NCBI RefSeq assembly: GCF_030867145.1
Contig: NC_134431.1
Coordinates: 10,121,089-10,185,088 of the forward strand
Source of the DNA: Opisthocomus hoazin
Taxonomy: Eukaryota > Chordata > Aves > Opisthocomiformes > Opisthocomidae
Length of the DNA stretch: 64,000 nt
Direction of reading: 5' to 3'
Below the pieces are notes generated by a model that made no database searches, was not told the origin of the DNA, and saw only the letters and a program-made list of their open reading frames with translations. Positions 11,393 to 23,475 of the stretch are shown here, in pieces; within the stretch, counting starts at the first letter, position 1, and each line of letters starts with the position of its first letter. Both the position numbers and the translations under genes were made by a program.

Positions 11393-14300
11393 GTGAGTGG
11401 CCGGCGGGGCCGCCGCCGCTCCCGGGTCCGGCTGTCCCCGCTGCCTCCCGCGCTGGCCGGCACCTGCGCGCCCTCGGGGCGCCGGCTGCACCGGAGGGCG
11501 CCGCCGGGCTCTGCCTCGCTGCTGGGAAGAGCGGGAGGGGGCGGGCGGGATGCGGGGGCCGGCGGAGGGATGCTGCGATTCTGCGGGGTGCCGGGGCCCC
11601 CCTGGAGCAGGCAGCTGGCGGGGCGCCTCGGGGAGCTGCGCGTCTGCCCAGGACGGGAGTGGGAAGCGGGACGTTTCCCGGCTGCCTCGGGATCCCCCGA
11701 TCCTTTTCCGTCGCGGGGATTGAACCGTGGCTGCGGTCAGAGCTGCTGCTGCCGTTAGTCCGAGCTTCCCCGCGCGGGGCCTTGGAGCGAGAGCCCCGCC
11801 CGCGGTGCCCGTGCAGAGGGGTGCGGGGGGCTCAGCCCCGCTCCCTCCAGGGCAGGCGGGAATCAAGGAAAAAAGTTATTTTAGTGAGCGGTGCAATCCC
11901 ATCTTCCCTGCCGATGAGCGGCATCCTCAGGGAGCCCTGCCCGCTCGCATAGTGCCTTTTTTTTTAAAAAACCTGCATAGCTGTGCCGTAGCAGCGTTTT
12001 GCCCTAGGCAGGTGGGTGGACATTCCCGGGATTTAATTGCCTTTTCGCTGTCAGGAGAGAGCTGGAGAAGGGGTGGGACACGAGCTCGCTCCGAGCTGTG
12101 TCTGTGAACGGGCCGGGCCGCGGGCCTGCAGGGCAGCTCCAGAGCGCAGCGCCCGGCCGCCGGCATGGCAGTGCTGCCCGGGGGATCCCCGGGCACGGCA
12201 CCCCGGGTCTGCGGGGGGGGGTGTGTGCGCCTTGGCCGCGCTGCTGCTGGGGCCGTGGGGGAGGGGTGCGCTGGGTGGTCGCGGCTGCCCGGGTGCCCTC
12301 GGCGTGTGAGGGCTGCCGGGCGCTCCCCCGACCCCTGCCGCGCTCGCGGTCCCGGGGCGGGACAGGCAGGAGCCCCTCGCGTCGCCTCTTCGCGTTCCAG
12401 AGGAGCAGCAACAACGCGGCGTTCGCAGCCCCCCGCTGCGCGTCCGGGGAGGGACCCCGCCGCGGGGCCGGTGCCCCGGCTGCGGGCCTCGCGCTCCGCC
12501 GGCCGCGCCATCCCGTGGCCTGCCGGGGGAACGGCAGCGGGCGGCTGGGCGTGTGCGGGGGGAGATGCTGCTGCTGCGGTGTTTCTCCCGAGTCGTTTGC
12601 GCTGGATGTGAGCGACCCAGTCCTGCTTTGGCTTGCATTGCCTTTGCAGCCTGGTCTTTTTCCGGTGTTTTGCTTTCTCCCACCACTAAAGAGCTTCTTT
12701 ATCAAACTGACTTGTAAAGCAAAATATTAAGGCAAAGGCATTAATATCTGACGCTAAACAGAACTGAAAAGAGCAGATGAGTCCAGATAAATGAGATGCG
12801 CAAAAAGATTACAGTGTTGGGTAACCTGCAATCCAAGGCACAGGGGTTTTTTTGGTGCACTGCTGCATATTTGTCTCAATTACTGGAATGATTGATTGAA
12901 TTCCTAATCTTTGATTTAGAAAGCTGTTTGTGGTGCCTTTAGACAAAGAAGAAAAGCAATAGCATTTGAAAGATCTTACTAAAGTTTCTGAAGACAGGGG
13001 CAGTTTCAAATGAGGTTCATGCAGTAATTAGGGGTTATCTGTGTTCCATGGGATAATAAATTCAGGTGTTGAGTTCGAGCTGCTTGGAAAGGCAGGGATT
13101 CACCACAGTGTTTAGCAGCTTATGTCCCAATGAAAAGCTCAGGCTTTTGGGTGCCTTTGCAAATCAGAGTGCAAATGTCTGTTACTGTGAGGTGCTGAGC
13201 GTAGGGGCTCTTAATGGATTTGAAGGGCCTCATCCGCATCTTTAAATTTAGTGGTAGATTAGTAGTGGAAGTGAATTCAGGGCTGAGGAATTCCTTGTGT
13301 CAGAGCTTAGAGTCATGGGACAAATTTTTCCATACTCGTGTAGTTTACCTCTTGAGTACTTGCAGGGACTTTGGTGGAAGCTAGCTTGCAAGTGCAGCCC
13401 TTCTCTTAGTGCACATGAGGTGGTGGGTGCTGGTCTTCATCTGGTTGCTCTGTGTGTGAGGCACCCAGTGGCTGGACCAGCAAGGTACGAAACCTGGTAA
13501 GACACCTATTCACTGGTGCAGCTGAAGACTGATGCCCTTAGAAGTGCTGGCATGGTGTGTCATCATGCGCTGGCCCAGCTCAGTCACAAGATACAGAAAT
13601 GCAAGGAGAGGGACTGTAGCCAACTGAGAATACGTGGGGGGGGGGGGGTGCAGAGGAGACTCTGGGCTGACCTGCAAGTGTTTTTCTCCAAATATACTGT
13701 TCTTGATGCTGGGGTTGTGTTGGCTAAGTACAGCTGATCAAGTATATCATGGGCTATTGTTCCAGGTTGCCTTTGAGGGAGACCAGCAGGTGAATGCTCT
13801 TACTCTCTTGAGAGATTCCTGTGTTTTTCCTGATGGTTCCCTCCAAAGATTTGATCCTATGAAACTCAGCTATGGGCATGCTCATGGGGAAGAGGTCACA
13901 AAAGGGAATACATGGCACAGGGAATGGTACTAGTGTGTTTCCGACTGAATGGATTGGGTGTTGAATGCTAAAGGAAGACATTTCTTCAGCCGCTTTGAGC
14001 CTAAGACTTAGGAGCTTAACATGGTGGATACTGTGTGAAAGCAAGCAGGGATGCTCAATGATGTGGAGATTTTTGAAGCATTACTTAGTGCAGGTTCCCT
14101 AAATTTAAAGTCATGAGTCACATCCCCAAAAATATTTTGGGATTGGTTCCAACACATACAAAGTGGAAGCCATTGCATTGTATTTTGCTTCTTGAACTCA
14201 ACTCCAGCCTGCCGTGCAACGATCCAAACTCCATGTCCGGTCATCGTTTGCCATGTGACATCTGACAAGAGAAGTCAGTAATGTTTTAGGCCTCATCTAG

Positions 14301-17300
14301 ATGAAGGGTCTACAACACCTTCTCTTTTCTCCTGCTCTTTATCCTCCTCTTCTCTTACCGCTCAGTTTGACCCTGTCTAATTTTGAAACCTTTCTCAGTT
14401 CCTCTGGCGCAGGTCCCAGTTTGCAGGGAAGGCTTGCAGCAGTGTAGCTAGGGGGAGGTGGCTGGCCCCATGCAGACTATCCTAGATGGCTGGAGCTTCT
14501 GGCCAGGTAATTCTCTGGGAGCAGAGCTACTGGGAACTGCCCAGCACAACCGTGGGACAGGTGTGAAATGAGGGTTGTACTGAGCTGTGTCGAGAGTGTC
14601 TTTTCTGAGAAGGCATGTAACTGCCATCATTTCTATAACTTTCCGCATCCTATTTGTTACTCTTCTGCCAGTTATCCCCTGTGTGGTATCTGAGTGGAGT
14701 GTCTGGAGTGGCTGCGCAGAGCCTTGCAAGACAACATATCGTGTTCGGAGGCGGCACGTCATCCAGGAGCCCCGGAACGGAGGGGAGGCATGCCCTCCTC
14801 TGGAGGAGAGGGCCGGCTGTGTGGAGTACTGGACTCAGCAAGGAACAGAGTGCAACCAGTCCCTGAGTAAGTCCACTGAAAATGTAAGTGTCTGGGTAAT
14901 CGGGGGGAGGACGCTTGCTTGGGTCAGTAGATCTTTCTTTATTGTATTTGAAAAGAGTTGTTTTCAGACACCAGCACATTTGCTCTGGGCCTGCCTGGTG
15001 GAATTGAGAACTGAGCTCTGCACACAGGGGCTTAGAGATATCGTTCCTGGGACAGTGTTTGGAATTAGTGCCTGCCGTTTGCTGTGATCTGCTGTGTTTT
15101 GAAAGTGAGATATTACAGCCCTGTTGCAATCTCACTTATACAAGTGTAAATCTCTGGCAATTTTGATAGAGTTGGTAGATTTATGCCTGTTTAAAACTTC
15201 TGTAAGTGGGTGTTGAGCACTTTTTTTTTCTTTTTTTTATATATGTATTTTTTAAAATTTTATTAGTCATCTGTAAAAAGTCATGAAGGAGCAATACCCA
15301 TCAAAGGCAAGGTATGACTTCTCTGTACCGGAGCAGAGTGCAAGCAGAGACCTCCAACAAATCTCTAGAGAAAAAGCCTGATTTCAGTTTGTTCAAAACA
15401 ACTTTTTGTGACGCACCTTTACTGATTTTTAGAAGAACTGCTTGTCATTTTTTGCTGATATTTTGGGGTCAAAATCTGTCCAGTCTGGATGTTGGCTACA
15501 ACTGACTCCTTCAAACCTGTTGAGAGTTGGTATTAAGTGAATGTCGCCTCCTCCCTCTGTCTTTTGGGTGTGCCTGATAAGTAGGCATACTCTGCTCAGG
15601 CAAAAATCTGGCAAAGATGCAGATTTTCTTTTCAGTGAAATGGTTGGTGGTCACGGATAATATGAAAATACAATGTTAGAAATGTTTTTGCTCCTTCTGA
15701 AGATAAAACTGCATGACTTTAAAGGCCCATCTTTGCTGTTTTGCAGATGTGAACAGCCTTAGTGCAGTATTGCCACTTACGTTATGTACTCTTTCTCTTT
15801 GATATACACAGTCCCAGCGTTAATAACAACAGGAGGGTTTGGAAAAGCAAGGAAAAAAAGAGCTGCAGCTGATGGCAGTGAAAGAGCAGGGTAAGTTGGA
15901 GGCTCAGCACAGGGGCTCAGTCATACTCCACCTTGAGTGTCTCTCTGGTTGCAGTTTTGGGCCCAGCTTTTTGCTAATCAGAATTGGCGTTTCCCAGCAG
16001 AAGGGCGGCTCTTCACTGGAGCAGGGTGCTGCTCTCCCCTCAGCGACAGCAGTATCTGCAGCACTGCTGAAGGTTGTGGGTCTGCTTTGGTATAAGGCCA
16101 GTATAAGATTGAAATTCAGCTCTTTGTTCATGGCAGCGCTGCTGTTTAAGGCTGTGTGATCAAAAAGCTGAAGACTATTCACTTTAGCTCTCCGCAATAT
16201 GGAATCTGGTGCAGTTTCCACTTTTTTACATAAATGGGGTAAATTCTCAGGGAGCAGAATATGCTGTCTTGTTGCATAGGAAGCACATCTCTCTGCCAAT
16301 TCAGCCCCCTTTGGCTGTAACACTGCCTGTTTTCCACTGCAGCACTGTTGCACAGCACAGGTACAGGCAGGGTTGTGCAGAAAGCTCTGTTGCGTTTTAC
16401 CTTCTGAGACACAGCCATCTCTGTGTGTGATGCCCTGCCTCCAGGCTGGTGCCTCAAACACAGGGGAGCTGGCATCAGGCTTCCCAGTCCTCATCTTTCC
16501 CAGTTGGGGTCATTGCTAGCAGCGACACAGTGCTGATGGGAAAGGTTATCTTCCACCCTGTAACCACTCGTAACACAGCTTTGCAAGCTAATTATTCTGT
16601 AGAGGATCTTACTGCAGTCCCTGGCGGTTTGCCTGTTGCTTGTTGAGAGCTGCCATTCCTGTAAATGCTGTGTGGAGTTTTCCAGAGCTGCTCTTGCAGC
16701 ATGAAGCCGCCATGCACTTGTTGATTTATTTCCCCACATGCTGTTGTGCATATAAGTGTTTCCATAGTGCGTGGGTGCATCCCTCCCTTGGACTTCTCGT
16801 TAGTTGAGCCGTCTCCCTGGAAAATTAAAAAATGTGAGCACAGTTCTATTGCGCACGTATTTATGCTTGCTGTCTTTCCCTCAGATAAGACAAGGAAGCA
16901 AACTGCTCACATGGTTCAGTGTGTTACTTGAAGGTGTTTGGAAATCCCCATGATGACTGATACAGAACCAGTCTAGACTAGAACCCAATTCTCTGCTGTG
17001 TTTATAGATGATCATGAAACTTCCTTGGTTTTCCCCTCCAAACAAGGCCAGTTCTTTTGGGCTTTCCTCTCAGGTTTGATTAAAATCAGAAACACAGAAA
17101 AGTCTGAACAGGGCAGAAGTGCTGTGTCAGTCTGGTAGTCATCCCACTGAGATGTGACAACCTCATTCTGTCTCTTAAGAGGGAGATATCATCACAAGGA
17201 AAACCTTTACAGACTGAATGTTAGCTCCTGTTGCAAGTTGCTTTACAAAACCCCTTCTAAGTAACTGACAGTAGGTGATGGAGAAAGCGTGGTTCAGCAA

Positions 17301-20300
17301 ATGGATATCAGACTTGGAATCAGAAGACCTGTCCGTTGGGTTTTTTGGCTTTAGTCAAATGCTTGACCAATCTGTGTCTCTATTTGTAAAACAGGTGCCA
17401 GTAATACCTGATATTTTTTGATACGTCAGTTGAAAACACCAGCAGAGTAGTTTTATTCCCCATTTAACCTTGTCAAAATATAGGTACACCACATGTTCTA
17501 GTTTTTATGACCTTGGGGGGTGTGTGTGTTTGTGTATCTGTTTTTTGTTTTTCTTAGTTATTTATGGTCACCTAGTTTAGTCTGACTTTTCCAGACCTGT
17601 GAAGGGCTCTAATCTGGTTATTGAGCTAACCTACTTGGTTATTTTGGTTGCAGGTACTGTGTTGAATTCCAACTTGTGGCCATCACGCCAGACTGCTCGC
17701 ACAGCCACCACTCGTACACTCACTGGATGCAGTACCTCAGGGAGGGCCACACCGTCTGTGTGGAGTGTCAGCACCCGGCTTTGGACTCCAGAAGTCTGCA
17801 TTGTTACGGGGATGGCAGTGGAAGCAAAAAGTAAGAGTTTTAGCTTTTGGTTTTGTGTTGAACTTTTCATTCTTCTCCCTTGATCTGCTTGTCCCAGTTT
17901 CATTATGCGCTGCACACAGCTCTCTGGAGCACTCTATGTATATTAACTGGTATTTGTTGCACACCATGAGTTTCTTGCAGAGGTGGAATGACCTAGTGAC
18001 AGAGCCAGGACTGAAGTGTGGGAGTACATGCACTTAGTCTGCTAAATGTCACTGACTTTTAAGTGGCACAGTTGCAGAGCTTTTTTGTTTTAAAGACACT
18101 TCAGCCATACTTCTAAGGTTAACAGTCCTGTCGATTGTCAGATAAAACCAAATCTGTTTCTGATTTTTAAGCGCTGGGGATTTTATTTCTACAAGTGACC
18201 GTTATGAGTATTTCTGGTGAGTGGCAGCTGGCCTGGGGCCTTGGGTTATGTGCTGGCACCTGAGGTTACTGTTAAATCTTTGCACTTTCAGCATCCTTTC
18301 CCTGGAAAGCTGAAGAAGCTTTGGAGTGATTGATGGGGATGACCCAGGTTACACAAATTGAGTAAACTTCAGCAAAGATGAAGGGAATGGCTTGAAGCTG
18401 TGAAACACGTCTGTGGCAGAGCCAGCAACAGCGAAGTGCTGGTTCCCAAGCCTCTGCTGTGGTCACTGGAGGCACAGCTTCTGCACTGCTTTTATCCTGG
18501 TACTCTTAACCCCATTACTAGTTTATTAAAGGCCCTGGTTAGCAGCCCTGCTGGAGAGAATCATTGCCCATCAGTGCTGGGCAGGGGTATTTTTAAAACT
18601 TACATAAATGTTGAAATAAGCACGTTCATTTGAATTAGAAACTCTAAACGAGGATTGCCAGACCTCAAGCACACAATGTATTGCAGTACCAAGACTGCCA
18701 ATAATGGCTTTTTTGGCAGAGTTTTTCACAGACTTTTAGTAAGAGGAAGTCACGTTAGAGTCTTTTCCTTCCCTGCCTCAGCATGTTATGTACAAAGGTT
18801 CCAAAGGCTTTTAGATAAAGAAAAAAAAAATCTTAGCTGGTGTGGCCAGGAGTAGCTTTTACCTGCATTCAACTTGTAAATGATTATAAAAGCTTACAAT
18901 AATGTTATTTTACTAAAACCCTGGAGCCAGACAGGAACATCAGATTAAACAAAATAAAAAATAGATTCAGGAATTCATTTCCTCGTTGGGCAAAAAGAGG
19001 GGGGCGTTTTAGTTCACCTGTTTGGTGAACAGCACTGTATGTGGAATGGAAGCACAACTAAATGGGACCACGTCCTTGAGGAATGATGATCTGATCATCA
19101 GATGTTGGCAGGCTGAGGGCTGGAAAGGGGAAGCGGTGGTGGAGTTGGGGTGAATGGTGACTGGTTCACTGAAGTCAGGACTCAGTCCACATCTCAGCAG
19201 CTGGTTGCAATCTATCCCAATTGAGCAGAGCCTAGAAGTTGTTCACAGAGTCTTGCTGGAGATGAACTGGTGGGTCCATGTTATTACAGGCATGTGAGAG
19301 CCAGCAGGGAAGCCAGCTTTTATCACGGTGAGCTTTTACCCCTCCAGCATTACTGCCTATAATGTCAAATGAAGTAATGTCTGTGGCATTTTCTAGGTGG
19401 GTATGAGCTCTCTATGAGTGTGCCAAGCTGAGATACTATGTGTGTTCATGTGGGTTCATTACCAGGGCAGTAACATAGGCTTGGAAGACAGGCAGGGCTG
19501 TCCTGGGTGGGCCTGGTCAGTGGACAAAGCTCTTATCTGCAAAAAGCAATGGAGAAGCACTTGAAGCCTCCTTGAACCAGCAGTGCTGGGCAGCTTTGTC
19601 AGAGGTGAATGCATGAGTGGCAGGTTGAACATAAATGATGTCTCTGGTCTGCAGCTTCCTCATCCTCTGTGTGTGTGTGAAGCCTCCCTTACATTTCCTG
19701 TGGATCTTTTGGATAACTCCCATGTATCCCCTAAATAGGTAACCTCCAGGGAATGCTCCGGTGTTCTTGATCTATTGATCTTACAGTGGTGGGTCAAGAA
19801 GATTGTTGTCCAGGGCTGGGTATCTTGCTTGATTTTCTTGATATCAGTATCTGAGGTGCACGTATTTACTGTAAATACTCTTTATATGAATGGAGCTATC
19901 CCTTAATTTGTTTCCAGAAATAATATACTTTTTTTACCAGGTTGCATGGAGGAAAAAACTGACCTCTGTGATCTCTGAGAAGAAATTGGATTGAGGGAAA
20001 TGTCTGTGAAAAGGCTTCTGCCTTCTGTTAGAGTAAGCGGCCATATCTGAGTGTGCAGTCTTGTAAGAGACCAGTGCTCTGAGGGGGTTGCATGGTGAGC
20101 TGCTCAGGCTGGGACTTGCTGGCCAGATCGGAGAGCATAAATGTAGTGCTTGTAAAGAAAGGTGAAAGAAGATGGGGAAAACAACTGCTGCCCTGAGAAA
20201 GAGGATGGTGGGAGGCCGAAGCTGCTGCCAGAGCCTAGAATGCAGCGTGTGTTGAGTTTGCCTAGATCTGCTCACGAGTCTCTGGCTGTATGCTCAGTTC

Positions 20301-22637
20301 ACCCTCATTTTGAATTTTAGCCAGTGTAACTCTGCCAGGAGATGTGGACGGTTTGTGGTAGCCTGAGAGCGGTGGTTGTGCTGGCTGACCTGTGCCATCG
20401 CGCGCTGTTCTGGGTCCCTGGGGCTGCTGGCTGAGACTGTGCAGGGAAGCAAGCACAGCTGCTGCTGTCCCACCCACGCCGTGCCTGCGCTTTGCTTCTC
20501 GCCCTGTCAGTTCAGCAGCTTGTGCCAGCCTTTAGTTCCCTGAGATATTGTTCCAAGAGTGACTCTCAGGAAGGAAAACATCTGACAGAGTTTAAAATAA
20601 ACTCAGCAGTGCTGGTATATTTTGATGAGTATTTCCTAATTATCTTCTTGTGTCTGAGTGGAGTCTGGCTTATAAATGCTTCAAGTTAAAGGGAGATGCT
20701 TGTTATCTGTGCCTTCCACCTGTCTCCCACTCTGTAGAAGATGTTAGTTCATTTTAGCCCGTTATGCAAGCTCAGGAGGTTTCCCAAAGTCCCTGATTTA
20801 TGGCCCGATCTGTGGCCATCATGTGAGGATCGCTAGGATAATCTAGCTTGCATTGGCTGCTCTCTTCTAAAAGGTTATGAAAAAAATAAGGCAGAGCGTT
20901 GATTTCCTGCAAGCCAGGAAACTGATTTGTTAATTTTGTATTGTCTTCTGAAAGATCTACAAGTAAAGCACAAACTTGACATCTGTGAAATTGTTACTCA
21001 GCCTGTGTCTAGGAGGATCAACTGCTCTTCATCATCTGGAGCTAGATGTGGTGGCTGTAGTGCATAAATGTCCAGAATGCAGCGGTTTATGCCCATGCTT
21101 ATGGGGCGGAGGTAGAGAGAGGACGGATGGACTTGATTTGTAGCAAAGTCAGTATTTGACTTCTTGCCAGCAAGATGAGAGTAAGCAAGTTTAGCTGATG
21201 TGTTTTAGAAGTAAAACCTTTTAAAGTTAAAGCTGCAGCCCAGAGTTTTGAAGGGTATGGGACTGCTCTGTGTGCAGCCTGCTTTATCTGGAAGCTTAAT
21301 CCTCCCTGTGCAGATTCTGGCATTTTGAAATGACCCCAAGCCAAGAGAAAAATACAGAGAGCATTTTCCAACCATGTGTGATGCATAAAACCCTGCTCTG
21401 GAGTATGACATCTCATTAAACCAAGGGCAGGGTTATCTTTGTGGAGCTGGAGCAGTAATTCCAGTTTCCACAGAACTATAAAACAAGCAGAAGTTAGGGG
21501 TCTGTTGGGCTATTCTGTGGGCAGCTGTCTGCAGAGGGCAAGAGTTGATCCAATTGTTGTATTTGTGTTCCTCCAAAGGTCAGGGCTGGGACGCACTGAT
21601 GTAAGGAATTCCCTTAAACCACTAAATCTGGGAATGGACACAGTGCGATAGCAAAATTTTGGTTTCTGTGGTCGTTAGGCCAGCATTGCTTGTGCAGCCA
21701 CTGGTTGTGAAAAATGGCCTGTGGATCTGCTTGGTTTTTTTCAGTAGGGTATCTCTCTGTTCAGTTCTGGTCAATGTATTGATGGACTGCCCGGGAGAAA
21801 AGGGGTTGGTTGGTTGGTTGTTTTTTTTTGTCCTCTCCTTCAGAGGCGTGTGAGTAATCTTATTCCAGCACTTATGGGTCTGGTACCTCCAGCCAGCTGC
21901 TGTCCAGAAGCTGTGTTAATGTGTAGCTCTTAGCAAGGCGGAAAAGCTTTGGAGAGTGTTCCACTAATGTGGTTATCCAGAGATGCTCATGTTCCTGCAC
22001 CTGCTCATGCAGACGTGTGCTGTGTACTGCGTGCATCTCGATGGCTGGGGGTGGCAACAGAGCTCTGCCTGCTGAGAGGGAGCATGGTGTTATAAAGAAA
22101 AATGGAGAAGGAGGTGTTTTGCCCAGTTTGCAGCCTGTCAAGTGTTTCAGTACAGGAGTCATGGGGATGTTGGTGTGCTTTGTGAGTTGTTGCATGCAAT
22201 GCTGGGCACCTCAAGGGAATGTTTCTGTGAATCCTTTTGGTCTTAACATCTACCTTATGTGCTGCTCTGCGTTCTTCCAGTCCAGTGTTGCTGACTGACT
22301 GTGGATTTACTTCACACTATTATAATCCTACGGGGTTCACAGTGGTTGCTGCTTCTTTACAGTGGTAGAAAGGCAGAATTGGGTGCATGGAGTGAAAATC
22401 GATGTTAGCAAACTCAGTGGGATTTACTGGGCGATGTAAGCCCTCGTTGTACAAGTGACTGTCCTGCAGCAGCAGAGGTGCAGCATGTTAACTTTCTGCC
22501 TCTTATGATTGTGTTTCAGGAATCAGCTGTTGCACTGGCAGGCAGTAGGGAACCCTCGATGCAAGGGAACCTGGAAGAGAATTCAGCAGCTGGACACTTG
22601 CTCCTGTCCTTCTGTTCACAGCTTCTTGTTCATCTAA
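11164..22637 (+). CDS. SBSPON-like secreted protein (somatomedin B + thrombospondin type 1), five exons
   Basis: Joined exons 11164-11392, 14672-14866, 15812-15890, 17654-17830 and 22520-22637 give 798 nt, 265 aa plus TAA. Human SBSPON, as I recall it, has 264. Layout: signal peptide about 1-25; somatomedin B domain 27-75; thrombospondin type 1 repeat about 79-137 with WSVWSGC at 85-91; a basic linker 153-158; a cysteine-rich C-terminal domain 170-265 ending CSCPSVHSFLFI. All junctions are GT-AG and keep frame (phases 1, 1, 2, 2). The start has a full GCCGCCATGG context. Family members are secreted and matrix-associated; the molecular role is poorly known. Downstream, KCNB1 converges on it. 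Mammalian SBSPON neighbours KCNB2, so this is probably a paralogue; I therefore leave the symbol empty. It could instead be SBSPON itself relocated. Confidence 0.93.
11393..14671 (+). other. Intron 1 of the SBSPON-like gene
   Basis: A 3.3 kb intron, GC-rich in its first 1.2 kb and AT-leaning afterwards. It has a 13-base G run at 13636-13648. The acceptor is TCTTCTGCCAG at 14661-14671. No other coding segment is evident. Confidence 0.9.
13636..13648. repeat. G13 homopolymer in intron 1
   Basis: An uninterrupted run of 13 G on the plus strand, flanked by unique sequence. Confidence 0.9.
14672..14866 (+). CDS. SBSPON-like exon 2: thrombospondin type 1 repeat
   Basis: 195 nt, residues 77-141. 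Contains the W85xxW88 pair (a potential C-mannosylation pattern), the CxxxC pair C91/C95, a basic TYRVRRRHV strand, GGEACPPLEERAGC and a closing cysteine at 137. An N-glycosylation sequon NQS lies at 138-140. The donor is CCCTGA|GTAAGT at 14867. The match to the remembered SBSPON repeat is strong (PPLEERAGC shared). Confidence 0.96.
   Translation, partial: LSPVWYLSGVSGVAAQSLARQHIVFGGGTSSRSPGTEGRHALLWRRGPAVWSTGLSKEQSATSP
14867..15811 (+). other. Intron 2 of the SBSPON-like gene
   Basis: 945 bases, with a T-rich and A-rich stretch near 15220-15270. The acceptor is GATATACACAG ending at 15811. Nothing else is seen in it. Confidence 0.88.
15812..15890 (+). CDS. SBSPON-like exon 3: short basic linker
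   Basis: 79 nt, residues 142-167 plus two bases of codon 168. It reads IPALITTGGFGKARKKRAAA and continues to GSERA, aligning with the human SBSPON linker VPAFITTSAFNKER. It carries RKKR at 155-158 (15850-15861), a furin-type site. The donor is GCAGG|GTAAGT at 15891. The ends are fixed by frame with exons 2 and 4. Confidence 0.92.
15891..17653 (+). other. Intron 3 of the SBSPON-like gene
   Basis: 1.76 kb. It holds a MIR-like fragment at 17283-17415 and ends with the acceptor TTTTGGTTGCAG at 17653. No other coding sequence is recognised; the minus-strand stop-free stretch 15904-16494 has no family features. Confidence 0.88.
17283..17415 (+). repeat. MIR-like SINE fragment in intron 3
   Basis: Follows the MIR 5' half on the plus strand: GACTTGGAATCAGAAGACCT near 17311, a TTTAGTCAAATGCTTGACCA block, TCTGTGTCTCTATTTGTAAA and finally CAGTAATACCTG. 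The order matches the remembered MIR consensus (GGAATCAGAAGACCTGGGTT, TCATCTGTAAAATGGG, AATAATACCT). Confidence 0.65.
17654..17830 (+). CDS. SBSPON-like exon 4: cysteine-rich domain, first part
   Basis: 177 nt, residues from codon 168 to most of 227. The frame gives YCVEFQ, a Ser/His-rich stretch SHSHHSYTHWMQYLREG, and TVCVECQ. Human SBSPON has the corresponding YCMEFK, RWMQYLREGYTVCVDCQ. The donor is AAAAA|GTAAGA at 17831. Confidence 0.96.
17831..22519 (+). other. Intron 4 of the SBSPON-like gene
   Basis: 4.7 kb, the longest intron. A possible MIR 3' fragment lies near 17975-18045. It contains a GGTT repeat with a T run near 21806-21830. The acceptor is GATTGTGTTTCAG at 22519. I see no further exon: the reading frame of exon 4 joins exon 5 perfectly. 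Confidence 0.88.
22520..22637 (+). CDS. SBSPON-like exon 5: end of cysteine-rich domain and stop
   Basis: 118 nt, 38 residues and TAA at 22635-22637. It encodes NQLLHWQAVGNPRCKGTWK and ends CSCPSVHSFLFI, nearly the same as the remembered human SBSPON C-terminus (HWQAIGNPRCQGTWK, CSCPAVHSFIFI). Confidence 0.96.
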
Positions 22638-23475
22638 CTTCTCCTGACAGTCCCACAAGCGAGTGCTGCGATGGCTTGTCTGGCACTGACATGCGACAGC
22701 AGTAGGAACCACAACCAAAACAATGACTCCTCCATGTCAGAGGCTGTGCCATTTACTTTCAAGAGGTTGCTGTCCGTACTGGGGCATCCTGAATCCTCTC
22801 TCTCTCTGTGTACTCCTTGATTTTCAAAGAAATCAGGCTGGTTGTGAAGTGCCAATCTCTTTCTGTCTATCCATCACTGAGAGTGGCCTGTCTGACCCTG
22901 ATGACTTCTTGCAAATTTCCCCTTTCTTGAAAGGAATGAGAATTCACCAAATAAGAGATTGGACAAAAAAGGCCATATGAACCCAGGTTTAATTATTATT
23001 TTTCTAAAGTCTCAATGAAGAATCAGCAATGCAAAATAAGTTAACTCAAGTGCCTTCTTTTCATGGCAATGGCACTTCATCGTGGATGCATCCTGCTTGT
23101 GCTAATCTTTTCCTTTTGTTTTCACTCTCCCTAGTCTCATCATTTCATATTGATCCTCAGTCTTACAGAGGATTGATCTTGTGCTGCTGAGACAATGCCA
23201 AAACTTAGAAATGAGCCTTTCAAATCTGTGAGAATAGAAGGTACCAGGGATAAATGGGCCCTTGGACTTCGGGTTTCAAGGACCATCTGGAGTTGCCCCA
23301 AAATGCTGTGCAGTCCTGGGGCTCTGAGTAGGAAGTCATTCCAGCTGTACCAGGAGGACTAGCTATTAGTCTTGTATTTTTGACTGGAAAATATTTGAAA
23401 TATTTTCTTTATATTCTGCTGATTTATATTCATACTTTTCTATAAATGAAAATAAAGGAGACTGGAGACATTCTC
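22638..23475 (+). other. 3' UTR of the SBSPON-like gene
   Basis: Runs from the stop codon to a canonical AATAAA at 23451-23456; cleavage would fall near 23470-23480, followed by a modestly T/G-rich stretch. This is the first plus-strand AATAAA after the stop. Length is about 0.8 kb. Confidence 0.65.
23451..23456 (+). terminator. Polyadenylation signal AATAAA of the SBSPON-like gene
   Basis: Canonical hexamer 814 bases past the stop codon, in an AT-rich context. A second plus-strand AATAAA near 24225 is an alternative. Confidence 0.6.

Larger units (their letters stand above)
10952..12610 (+). promoter_or_regulatory. CpG-island promoter of the SBSPON-like gene
   Basis: GC content and CpG density jump abruptly at about 10950 and fall back near 12610. 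The island spans the presumed transcription start, the 5' UTR, exon 1 and the first 1.2 kb of intron 1. GC boxes of the GGGGCGG type occur at about 10974. No TATA box is evident, so initiation is likely dispersed. Long open frames here on both strands (such as 11288-11866 and 12004-12705 minus) result from GC-rich, stop-poor composition. Confidence 0.8.

Noticed and set aside
10928-11952. Extended plus-strand frames running through exon 1 into intron 1
   Set aside because: The protein family match ends exactly at the GTGAGT donor at 11393 and resumes at 14672; read-through gives low-complexity sequence.
11288-12705. Long minus-strand frames of 192-233 codons in the CpG island
   Set aside because: They are Pro/Arg/Ala/Gly-rich, overlap one another and the real exon 1, and come from stop-poor GC-rich sequence.
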